A DNA stretch of 64,000 nucleotides, from assembly GCA_037447655.1 (NCBI GenBank), contig JBBHKE010002124.1, forward strand, positions 78,418 through 142,417, given 5' to 3'. This DNA comes from Zygnema cylindricum (taxonomy: Eukaryota; Streptophyta; Zygnematophyceae; Zygnematales; Zygnemataceae). Of this stretch, positions 1 to 8,110 are shown in pieces. Below the pieces are notes generated by a model. That model did no database searches, was not told the origin of the DNA, and saw only the letters and a program-made list of their open reading frames with translations. Each line of letters starts with the position of its first letter. Position 1 is the stretch's first letter. Position numbers and translations under genes: made by a program.

Positions 1-599
1 TTAGCAAAGTCGGATAAGTGTGCACGGAGAAAATGTGTTTTTAACACAGAAAATCATTGACTCTACAGTACAATGATAGCGATAAACGGTGTACCTAACC
101 TGTACTTCTCCAGAAAGTTCCAATATTGTATGATCGTAAACGCACGAAAATGTGACACGCGACGCGTCCTTCCGTTGGAAACGTACGTTAGAAAAGGGGC
201 TTTAAACAATACGACAAATATATAAAACCGTCGAGACAAAACGCCATGTCAAAACAGAAATTTAGAAACGCCAAAATATGTCTTTAAGAAGGTACGCAGA
301 CAAATGAGATTTAACTACGACAAATTAAACAAACGGAACGTTTGAGAAGAAATAGACAAAAAAAGAAGGCAGATATGATTACTTGATTACTGTAGTTCAC
401 TAAACGACAATGAAACATAATTACGTGTGGTGAAACCAAAAAAGAGCCAAAAAAATGTTCGCTCAAATTAAAACGACAAACTGAAAGCTAACGCTGGTAT
501 ACAATCGGCAAACTACAAACAGTTCCGTTGGAAATTGCACGCCGCGAAAAATACAACAAACGTAGCTGTCAATAAAATTGAGGAATTTGACGTATTGGG
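1..599. other. Non-coding AT-rich flank with a dispersed repeat
   Basis: I see no gene here. Positions 1-66 match 6556-6621 in order and wording (cagtcgga, gtgcacgga, acacagaaaa, gactctaca), so this is one copy of a dispersed repeat. The rest is AT-rich sequence with many gtac tetranucleotides, a habit shared by most non-coding parts of the window. Confidence 0.5.
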
Positions 600-1108
600 C
601 AGAGGTCCCAAAAGTAAAAATTCAGATCCCCCCGAATCCCGACAATTTTGTTTTTTCCTAAAACCTGAACACCCGAAATTCGGACGGGTTATGTCACGCT
701 CCTAAATTGGTACCCGGTACCCGATAAGCGTTTACGAAAAAAAAAGTTAACCGAAGCACGATTTCTCGCAACTACCCGTACCCGCCCGTACCGGAATAAG
801 TACAAAATTATTGGTACATCTCCCTTATACCTTCCAGGCTTCCACAATACCAAGAGTACAAAGTACAACATTAATAAATAGTATGGACACTACAGTACTG
901 TACTGTTCAGTACTGTACTACACTATACTGTGATGGAACGTACCTACAAGAACCTTCAATTTTAGGGTTTTTTGGTTACCCGGCCTTCCCCCGAATTTTT
1001 TTGTATTCGTTTTGAATTACCCGGCCGAATCCGGCCGCCCCTCGGCACCCGAATCCGGATCCGGCGGGCGGGCAGGTCGGTCAGTCTGGGTACCCATTGC
1101 GACCTCTA
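600..1108. mobile_element. Diverged hAT-type MITE, same superfamily as the 5140 copy
   Basis: The left end reads CAGAGGTCCCAAAAGT and the right end closes with GCGACCTCTA, close to the CAGAGGTCGCAAA inverted ends of the clean copy at 5140-5818. The interior shares the motif ggttatgtcacgctcc, a run 'aaccgaa..cgatttctcgc' and a GC-rich 'gaatccggatccggcg' block with that family. The flanking 8-mers do not match convincingly, so the target duplication has been lost or one end is misjudged. Confidence 0.55.
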
Positions 1109-1130
1109 TTCGGGTTCCTTTTCCATTCCT

Positions 1131-1365
1131 TCAGTGTTTCGTCCATTCCTCCCTTCCTTTTCCTCCCCCATCCTCCCCCCTCCCCCCCCCCCTCTCCTCC
1201 TCCTCCCTCCCCCCCTCCCTCCCCCTCCCTCCTCCTTCCCCTCCTCCCCCTCCCTCCCTCCCCATCTCCCCCCCTCTCCCCCTCCCCCTCCCCCCCTCTC
1301 CCCCTCCCCCTCTCCACCCCCTCCCCCTCCCCCCCCCCCTCTCCCTCTCCCTCTTTAGGGTCTTT
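1131..1365. repeat. Pyrimidine-rich low-complexity tract (CCTCCC)n
   Basis: About 235 bp made almost only of C and T, with CTCCC/CCTCC units of varying length. It produces long open frames rich in proline and serine on one strand and glycine, arginine and glutamate on the other; these are composition artefacts. Similar tracts occur at 39370-39570, 42905-43100 and 53010-53150. Confidence 0.85.
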
Positions 1366-1439
1366 TCTTCCTTGGGCTCAGTTTTTTCTTTTCGATTCCT
1401 TTCCCTTCCTTCCCTTCCAGATTCCATATAACATAAGGC

Positions 1440-2640
1440 TATGTCGTTCTTGTTTTCATTTTTACATATACTTTTCTTATAATGTATGTCATCGAAATTG
1501 GTATCGTTAATGTATTTAATCATGTAAGACAAAGTTTGTTTACTCCCATTTTATTTTTTGGTATGTTTTGGGAATATGCAGAGGAAGAAAACGCAAAAGA
1601 AAAAAGTTTCGTAGTCAAATTATTTGTTGTCTTCACGCGGAACAGTTTTTGCCTACTGTCCCATTTCGTCTTATCCAGTCTCTACCCCTTTGTGACCCTT
1701 TACATTTAGAAACAGAAAAAGTGAACTGTAATAATACAAGTGTGGAGGAAGGAGAGAGGGAAAGAGAGTTTGAAACTTTGGACGAAATCCACACAATTCA
1801 GGAACCTTCCTCTTCTAGAAAAAGAGACAGTTTTTCTCTCGAAAATTTTAGCAATGTATCGATTCTAAAAGTTTACATTGATTTTGTTTCTTCCACAGGT
1901 GAGATGTGACTCTCTGCTCCTTCATCCCTTTTTTTTTTTTTTTTGCCCCTAGTTTGTAATGTTTTCGATGGTAGCTTTTAATTTTGTAAGATTTAAAGGA
2001 GAGAGAGAGAAAGAGATGGAGTAAAGCTGTTTTGTAGGTCTGTATTATACTTTTATAAGACTTTTTAAGGGGAAGGGAGATGGAGAGAAGGGAAGGGGCG
2101 GGGGGAAGGGGAGGGGGAAAGGGGAGGGTGGAGAGGCGGGATACAGGGGTGTTAGGTTTCTGCGGTTAAGAACTATGGGATGTCTTTATTGTGGATTAGA
2201 TGTTTTACTTTAGTTTATTTTGTCTCGATTATTTTGAATGTCATAATAACAATCTTCGATTTTTGTTGTTTGTTTTCTGTTTTTTTTTTTTGGTTTCTTT
2301 TTTTTGTTTATTTATATTTTCGTTTTTTTTTCGAGTTTTCGCCATATCTTTAGAACATTTTTCTGCCCGAAAAATTGGGGCAGCACCTAATGAAAGCCGG
2401 AAAAAAGGTCAATCAGGAAAAAAATTTGCCTGTCTAGTTAACAATTGGGTAATAGATATTTCCAAAAGTTCTCTCATCATGTTCTTTTTTTCAATTTTTA
2501 TGTCCATATTTTCAGGAAAGAAAAAGTGGTTTTCTTTTAAAATATCCAGTGATATGATTTGTTATTACCACCCTTTTAAATTTTTTCCCCAACCTTATCA
2601 CTCTCCACAGAATAGAAAAAAAAAAATCCCAGAAGAGAAA
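1440..2640 (+). other. Possible remnant exons of an unrecognised gene
   Basis: After the pyrimidine tract, a candidate acceptor (gggaatatgcag near 1582) opens a frame of about 105 codons that runs to a good donor (CCACAG/GTGAGA near 1900). Its predicted protein begins with a basic stretch (GRKRKRKKF) and ends serine-rich. A second possible exon after ctttag (about 2352) encodes a basic stretch (RKIGAAPNESRKKG). A T-rich stretch with tatttttcag follows at about 2516. The spacing and T-rich introns resemble the better-supported gene at 39589-42660. I recognise no domain, and a TRIM-like element starts at 2651, so this may be a gene cut by insertion or chance open sequence. Confidence 0.2.
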
Positions 2641-2650
2641 AATTCCAGGC

Positions 2651-2892
2651 TGTTAAGATTCCTAGAATCGGGGGATAGAATGAACGATCTTAATAAAGGG
2701 ATTGATGAGCCGGCCAGGATTTGAACTTGGGACCTTCCACTGTAGCTATAATGTGGCTATAGCTGTGAATGTACTAACCAGTGTACCACCAGCTCAGATG
2801 TTACGTTGGTGGCTCCAATTTTATATAGGTTTTTAGTGTGGATTTTACCACAATTCCGGGTATCCATCGGCACGTTTTTACGTATATCAACA
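2651..2892 (-). repeat. TRIM LTR copy 1 (outer, 3' side)
   Basis: On the minus strand the repeat begins TGTTGATATACG right after a polypurine run (CTCGAGGGGGGG) and ends TTAACA, the TG...CA form of an LTR. It is 242 bp and aligns over its whole length to 2961-3183; the main difference is an extra 17-19 bp in the anticodon-arm part of the embedded tRNA-like sequence. LTRs this short are typical of terminal-repeat retrotransposons in miniature (TRIMs). Confidence 0.75.
2706..2795 (-). ncRNA. tRNA-like sequence with enlarged anticodon loop, inside TRIM LTR
   Basis: Read on the minus strand: a 7-bp acceptor stem GAGCTGG/CCGGCTC (one G-U pair), a D arm with 4-bp stem GTAC/GTAC and loop ACTGGTTA carrying the usual GG, an anticodon stem TTCAC/GTGGA, a T arm with loop TTCAAAT, then discriminator A. 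The anticodon loop is about 24 nt instead of 7. The extra 17 nt sit where tRNA introns sit and contain TATAGC/GCTATA-type inverted repeats. The T stem has one A-C mismatch. It may be a decayed tRNA gene or a pol III-promoter module. Confidence 0.6.
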
Positions 2893-2960
2893 CCCCCCCC
2901 TCGAGAGGTAGCCGGACATAATTGTCCATGTAAACCTAAGTCCCCCTGGCTTTTATACCA
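2893..2960 (-). promoter_or_regulatory. Minimal internal region: PBS and polypurine tract between two LTRs
   Basis: Only 68 bp separate the two LTRs. Touching the end of LTR copy 2 is TGGTATAAAAGCCAGG, which differs at two of 16 positions from the classic plant primer-binding site complementary to the 3' end of initiator tRNA-Met (known family knowledge). Touching LTR copy 1 is GGCTACCTCTCGAGGGGGGG, a polypurine tract. This is the whole complement of a TRIM: LTR, PBS, spacer, PPT, LTR. Confidence 0.75.
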
Positions 2961-3183
2961 TGTTAAAATTCTTAGAATCAGGGGATAGAATGGACGAACC
3001 CAATAAAGGGATTGATGAGCCAGCCAGGATTTCAACCTGGGACCTTTCACTTTAGCTGTGAATGTACTAACTACTGTACCACCAGCTCAGATGCTATGCT
3101 GGTGGGTCGAATTTTATATAGGTTTTAGTGTGGATTTTACCACAATTCCGGGCATCGATCGGCACGTTTTACGTACGTCAACA
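2961..3183 (-). repeat. TRIM LTR copy 2 (next to the gag fragment)
   Basis: This is a 223-bp repeat beginning TGTTGACGTACG on the minus strand after another CTCGAGGGGGGG polypurine tract and ending TTTTAACA. It is homologous to 2651-2892. The polypurine tract on its gag side (3184-3205) is nearly identical to the one between the LTRs, which ties the gag fragment and the miniature element to the same family. Confidence 0.75.
3016..3088 (-). tRNA. Complete tRNA cloverleaf inside TRIM LTR (anticodon position CUA, probably a pseudo-tRNA)
   Basis: Exactly 73 nt on the minus strand fold as a canonical tRNA: acceptor GAGCTGG/CTGGCTC (7 bp, two G-U), TG linker, D stem GTAC/GTAC with 8-nt loop, one A, anticodon stem TTCAC/GTGAA (5 bp) with 7-nt loop AGCTAAA, 5-nt variable region, T stem CCAGG/CCTGG (5 bp) with loop TTGAAAT, discriminator A. 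The anticodon position reads CTA. Position 33 is G rather than the near-universal U, so a working translational tRNA is doubtful. The fold is seen directly; whether pol III transcribes it is unknown. Confidence 0.6.
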
Positions 3184-4281
3184 CCCCCCCTCGAGAGGTA
3201 GCCGAATTCTGTTGGTGGGGGAGGACCGGAAAGATTTGCGGATGCGAGAGGATGATTGGACGAAAAAGAGGGGAGAGGTGGAGGGATTGGCCAATTAGGA
3301 TTGTATGACGCGAAATGAGTGGTGGCAAAAGGGGTGGAAGGATGTGGAAATTGTGGTGGAGGAGGATAGGGGAAAGGGTACGGATAATTTGGGGGGAAAA
3401 CAGCTTGGGGGGAGGATTTGGGAAGTGGAGTAGGCGTGTGGAGAACGTGAGCCATATTCGCGTCACCGTTGGATTTGGATTTCGTCGCTTCTGTCGTTTT
3501 TTTGCGTGCCAGCTTGCGACATTTGGTTGTCCTGTGTCCTGACTTTTGGCAATAATTGCAAATGACAGACGCCGCCCCCCCCACGTTAGTTTTAAGATTA
3601 GAAGCAAAGTACGCGGTGACGTGGGAAGGGTTGGATGCAGAAAAGGACAAGATTTTTGTTTCTTCGTGCATTAATTTCCTACATGAATCGTAAAAAGGAA
3701 TCGGATTTTCAAGATTGTCAAAAGATGAATGAAAGGGGCGAAAGATTCTGGCAAACCCCCTAATAAAGTAGATGACAAATCTTCGTCAGATAAAGTGACG
3801 CCAATCATTTCACACTTCTCTGAAAATAAGTCAACTGTACTTATCCATTTTTGCATCGATTCCGTCGGTTTCTTCATTAGATTGAAAAACGCGCGCTTTT
3901 TAATGCGACGAACCGCCCAACGAGTTTGGACGTACACGGCCGTCAAACGAGACTAAGCGTCGGCAAACGTGAGGGCGCCTCGAATGAGTCGCGTTTTTTT
4001 CGTCGTTAGCGCCATCACTAGGCGCGCATGCGCGTGGTCGTCCTTCACTTTCCATTCCGCGATTTCCTTAGTTGTGGTTGTTTTGGCCGCGTCGTCATCA
4101 GTAGCATTAATGACTGGTGGTTTAGATGCGCCAGTGAAAAGATCCAAAATTTTCCCTAACTTCAAAAGATGCATGGCAGAACATGACCAATCATAGAAAT
4201 TTGACCATCGAACTTCTGGATATTATTGGAAGTTGCGTGGTTTGGCCTTTAATCTATAGGAGTAGGATTATTGGACGCCAT
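3184..4281 (-). pseudogene. gag: Copia-type gag fragment of a TR-GAG-like element
   Basis: The minus-strand frame opens with MASNNPTPI at 4281, meets a stop and then a frameshift near 4198, after which NFYDWSCSAMHLLKLGK matches the 'dGsNFydWs' start of plant copia Gag (UBN2 / retrotran_gag families). A middle block (3690-3940) has the helical Gag core (MKKPTESMQKWISTVDLFSEKC, split by frame). A C-terminal block (3114-3671) carries one CCHC zinc knuckle, CNYCQKSGHRTTKC, for nucleic-acid binding, followed by a proline-rich tail. No protease, integrase or reverse transcriptase follows: the frame runs straight into the polypurine tract and LTR. That gag-only plan is the TR-GAG type. The 5' LTR is not seen. 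Confidence 0.7.
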
Positions 4282-4348
4282 CACACAATTCCAAATACTT
4301 TGACTATTTTTGTCTTTAATCATGGCGTCCAATAATCCTACTCCTATA
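4255..4348. repeat. 27-bp perfect inverted repeat built from the gag start codon region
   Basis: Positions 4255-4281 and 4322-4348 are exact reverse complements with a 40-nt spacer. The arm reads ATGGCGTCCAATAATCC outward on each strand and equals the start of the gag frame (MASNNPTPI). It could form a long hairpin. It looks like an inverted duplication that destroyed the 5' side of the element. Confidence 0.85.
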
Positions 4349-5131
4349 CAGGCAACTAAAATGAGAAAAACCCGTTTTCTAGATTCTCTTTTCCTTGCTT
4401 TACTTTTGTGGGTGGGGTAGGATAAATCAGAGAAAAAACCTCAAAAATGTTAATAATCGAGAAAATGTGACTCCAACAAAAATAAAAAACGTGGAGCAAC
4501 AGAAAATAAATCTCATAGCGGAAAACATTCTTTCACGGCTCACAAACAAATCTTATCCGAAAAATATAAAATATATTAAGCCAAAGATTTCTTAATACAA
4601 CCTCTCTTCATCTCTACTCATTGCTCCCTGTGACATATATCTTAAGTCTTACTCTTCCTCCTTCCTTAGTTCTTTACTTTATACACTTTAATGTATCTCT
4701 CTCAAACACATAATGCATCTCACCAGACTGCATAATAAACGGATAATAGCACACGCTAATATACCTCAACAAATCACGACCACTTACTCCACTAACTGAA
4801 AACAGACGAGGGCGTTGAAGTCCACATGCGGACGTGCGCCTAAAAAGACATTCAAGCGCCGAAGCAAAGTGACACGCACTAAAACGAACTGGACACGTAC
4901 AGGACACGTACAGGACACTAAATAACACAGTCGCCGTTGAAGACGAAACCAAACTGAACCATCATACATAAATAATCTATATACTGGCTGGTACTGAACC
5001 ACCTACATTGAACAAACCAAAGGTACTCCGATGCAAATCATGAAACCATACTCAAAATCGAATCGCGCCACGCGAACCAAAATATCAACAGATCCGTGGA
5101 CGACCGATTCTCCACATCAAACCAAAACATG
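4349..5131. other. No gene recognised
   Basis: AT-rich at first, then a stretch with short near-duplicates such as ggacacgtacaggacacgtacagg at about 4890. The short open frames here show no family features. No LTR matching the gag element's 3' LTR is found on this side. Confidence 0.4.
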
Positions 5132-5139
5132 ATTTCGGC

Positions 5140-5818
5140 CAGAGGTCGCAAACGGTCAACCGAAACCGTGACCGACCGTTAAACGACTGCCCGCGCCAGA
5201 TCCGGGACGGATTCGGTTGCCAAATTTTGAGGGCCGGGAGGTTGCGGTCGGTTGATTCACCAGAAAAAACGGTCAATTACGGTAGGTCAACCAAAAAAAA
5301 AAAAAAAAATTGTACTGTCCATACAATCCAGCATTATTGTATTTTGTACGTTTTGGTATCGTGGAAGTACTTGACATCGTGATTAGCGTCGCAAATCTGA
5401 CACGCTAGTAACATTATTCATTTTGCAAATCTTAGGGAACGCGACAAAGCGTCGCAAATCTGACACGGTAGTACACTTTTCAATTCGCAAATCTTAGGGA
5501 ACGCAAAAAAACGTCGCAAATTTGACACGTTAGTAAACACTATTCATTTCGCAAATCTAAGGGAACGTGACAAATCATAATTATTGGCTTATTCATACGT
5601 CGTACATTAGTTTATAATGTACTTTGTTGGTTACGAGCGGGCACGGTTAGTCGCGAGAAATCGAGTTTCGGTTAAATTTTATTTTTGTAAACGCCGGTCG
5701 GTTAACGGTTAACAATTTTGGAGCGTGACATAACCCGGTTGGGCGTTGGTTACTCAGATTTTGAAAAAAAAAAACGGTCGGTTTCGGTTTTGTAAAATTT
5801 TGACTTTTGCGACCTCTG
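5140..5818. mobile_element. hAT-type MITE with perfect 8-bp target duplication
   Basis: The ends are CAGAGGTCGCAAACGGTCAA and the reverse complement of CAGAGGTCGCAAAAGTCAA. Immediately outside are identical 8-mers ATTTCGGC at 5132-5139 and 5819-5826. An 8-bp duplication with a short CAG..-type inverted end is the hAT hallmark. The 679-bp element has no coding capacity. Inside are about three diverged tandem units of roughly 68 bp (5389-5575, unit core gcgtcgcaaatctgacacg) and a poly-A/T run. The same family appears, in the opposite orientation, at 22621-24564 and 47849-51773. Confidence 0.9.
5389..5575. repeat. About 65-70 bp tandem repeat, three copies, inside the hAT MITE
   Basis: Each unit runs gcgtcgcaaatctgacacg, then gtagta..., then attcat and cgcaaatcttagggaacg. 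Units are recognisable at 5389, 5451 and 5512. The same units, inverted, are at 23640-23745 inside the sister element. Confidence 0.75.
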
Positions 5819-5826
5819 ATTTCGGC

Positions 5827-7033
5827 CGATCCCCCGATTCTCCCAATAATCCTAACAAAAAATCCCAAAAAATATACAAATAAATATATAAATACTTCTC
5901 AGGAAACTCACGAAAAACTCAAAACGATTATTAAAACTTATTGACTTTCCAAAATGGGCTTCCAAAAATCGTAAAAAGTGACTTCCCTGAGGTGAATTTT
6001 ACTATCACACGCCAAAATATAGACGGCTCGGTCGCTGATCGCACGTGTGGTATTTTGTAGTATGCACAGTTAAGGGTCGTGTACGGTCGCGGTCTCGTGG
6101 CGTTTTGTCCTTCACTTGAGAAACATTGTCAGTGCAGTGACATCCACGTCGGATTCGTTAGCTGTTTTTTTCCGTACAATTGTACTTTAGTACAAAAGCT
6201 TTCCAGGTTTGTTGTACAAGCGTGCTCTTCCACTTGTCTTTCGCAACTTGGCTGATTGTGGTACGCGTTTTGCAGCACGTTGATTCTTCTCGTCGTTTTA
6301 TGCTTGTCAAAGTACATTACAGTTTAGGTACAGTTTAGATGTTGTACTGTAGTCAAGAATACGAAGTAGACACATGCGAAATTGTGCGTGTTCGGTCCAT
6401 AGGCCGCTGGTGTGCCCCGTACACCGTGTATCGCTATTAGTGTTACTATTTTTTTCGCCACTTAAACGTCGTTTTTCCATGCCCACATGTCCGATTTTCG
6501 ATTGGAGACCGCCAATCGGAAGGTGCAAATCTCTCCTTTCAAATGCAACCGTCGGATTAGCACAGTCGGACAGGTGAGCACGGAAAACATATGTTTTATA
6601 CAGAGAAAAACATGAACTCTACACCGTGAATCGTTATTAGCGTATACAAATTATTAGTGTATATAATGAATTAGTGTCATGTACTCTAATTTGTGTATCA
6701 ATACCATTTTTAAAAAAATGTTTAATTGTAATTTCTCCATAACGGTGATTTGGGTATACATGATCCGCCGTCGTAGCATATACGGTAAATTAGGTAGAAG
6801 TACAAAATCTGACATTCTGTACGACGTGGCGTCCGTCCCCTGTAAAATTCCATAATTCTATTTTGGGTTTGCGAATATACAATCATTACACCGTGCATAA
6901 TTATACACTAAAATAGGTACGAGTATAAATTGTCGAAATGTACGGGTATGTGTACTTTCACTTAAGTTCATTCGTGACTCTAATAAGCATTTGTTTCGCA
7001 CGCGGTGAATATGATTACAGTAAAATAGGTGCG
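5827..7033. other. Non-coding repeat-derived sequence
   Basis: No gene seen. Positions 6556-6621 repeat 1-66. At 6610-6650 there is a TA-MITE-like end (tacaccgtgaatcgttatta), and a half-match lies near 6425. The paired cues ctaaaataggtacgagtat (6909) and taaaataggtgcgagtac (7021) show a local duplication into one copy of which the copia element inserted. Confidence 0.45.
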
Positions 7034-7038
7034 AGTAC

Positions 7039-8092
7039 TGAAACTCTGAGACCTCCATAAGTCCTCACAGTGGACAGCTTCCAAGAAGCCTCTGGGATAA
7101 CCCTGACCCCTTTGTGTTTCAGAAAAAACAACTGCCACCCTGACAGATAATAACTCGGACCAACTTCACCCCTATGAAGGCAAGACTCCCTTGAGTCGAT
7201 AGCAAAAAGAATCTCTGAATTTGCTCCCCTGAGCAGTAAGTTATGGAGGGTCAAAGTTGACCTTTTGTAAAGAAGCTCTCTGAAGAGAGGGTCATATCTC
7301 CTAATTTTTCTAAGTCCTATCTCTCTCACAGACTCTATCTACTGATGTACGTAGCCAATCAGATTACAGTTCCGTACACAAAAGTACAGCTGCCGGTGTA
7401 CTTTATGTACGGACACTGTACGACATGGCCTAAATGTCGACACGTGGTATGTCCGGATTCGCTCCCTTAATCCTCAGAGATGCCGCGATCCAATGTCATT
7501 TCGCCACGTGTCATACGATGTGGCGATGACCAAAAACCGTCGAAATCCTCTTCCGCGATCTCGGCGTTAATTCCGGCCGTCGGATTAAATTCACATTTAA
7601 TCGTAGCCGTAATAAATACATGCGCGGTATTTGTTTCATTAAAGAAATAACTGCGCGGTATTGGTTTCTTATCCGTACCGTAATTTGTACTTTTACATTA
7701 CTGGATCTATGTATCCCGTAAACAGTTACAGTTAAATGAATTATCCTACCTGATAATGTTTAATTAAATATAAAACCATAACGTATGTAACATCAGTGAA
7801 AGACTTAATGGCTAAGGCTACCTACTATCGGTTGTCTGCCGTCCGGTAGGGAACAGGATCAAATCCTGTGGCCGGCACATACCTTTTAGTAAATAAACCC
7901 CTAACTAATATATATTTCCCGTAAACCTCTGGATAGCCTAGGTAGCCATGGCTCTAGCTCCCTCTCCAATTTCTCAGTGACTGCGACAAGTTTGAGAGTT
8001 GGAGAGAGAAGTTAGAGGTAAACTGCCTTGGCTTCTTTCTATATTTCTATTTAGACCTAGAAAATACTTTAAATGGACCATTAATTTCTACA
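7039..8092 (-). repeat. 3' LTR of copia element 1
   Basis: 1054 bp, in plus-strand terms starting TGAAACTCTGAGACC and ending TTTCTACA. The low-coordinate LTR is the downstream (3') one because the element reads leftward. It holds an antisense tRNA-like segment at 7805-7880. Confidence 0.93.
7805..7880 (+). ncRNA. tRNA-like segment inside copia LTR (antisense to the element)
   Basis: On the plus strand TTAATGGCTAAGGCT resembles an A box / D arm. About 45 nt later ACAGGATCAAATCCTGT is a perfect 5-bp T arm with an ATCAAAT loop, i.e. a B box. I cannot pair an acceptor stem, so it is tRNA-derived or tRNA-mimicking rather than a tRNA gene. The equivalent piece occurs in the other LTR (13199-13275). 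Confidence 0.45.
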
Positions 8093-8110
8093 CTCCCCTT
8101 ATTTTCTAGT
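8093..8110 (-). promoter_or_regulatory. Polypurine tract of copia element 1
   Basis: On the minus strand AAAATAAGGGGAG sits directly against the 3' LTR start. This is where plus-strand DNA synthesis would be primed during reverse transcription. Confidence 0.75.

Noticed and set aside
972-1532. Overlapping long frames rich in Pro/Ser (plus) and Gly/Arg/Glu (minus)
   Set aside because: They are translations of the C/T-rich low-complexity tract; open on both strands and in several frames because of composition.
2651-3183. Cassandra (5S rRNA-bearing TRIM)
   Set aside because: The LTRs lack 5S box A, IE and box C wording; the embedded structure is a tRNA cloverleaf.
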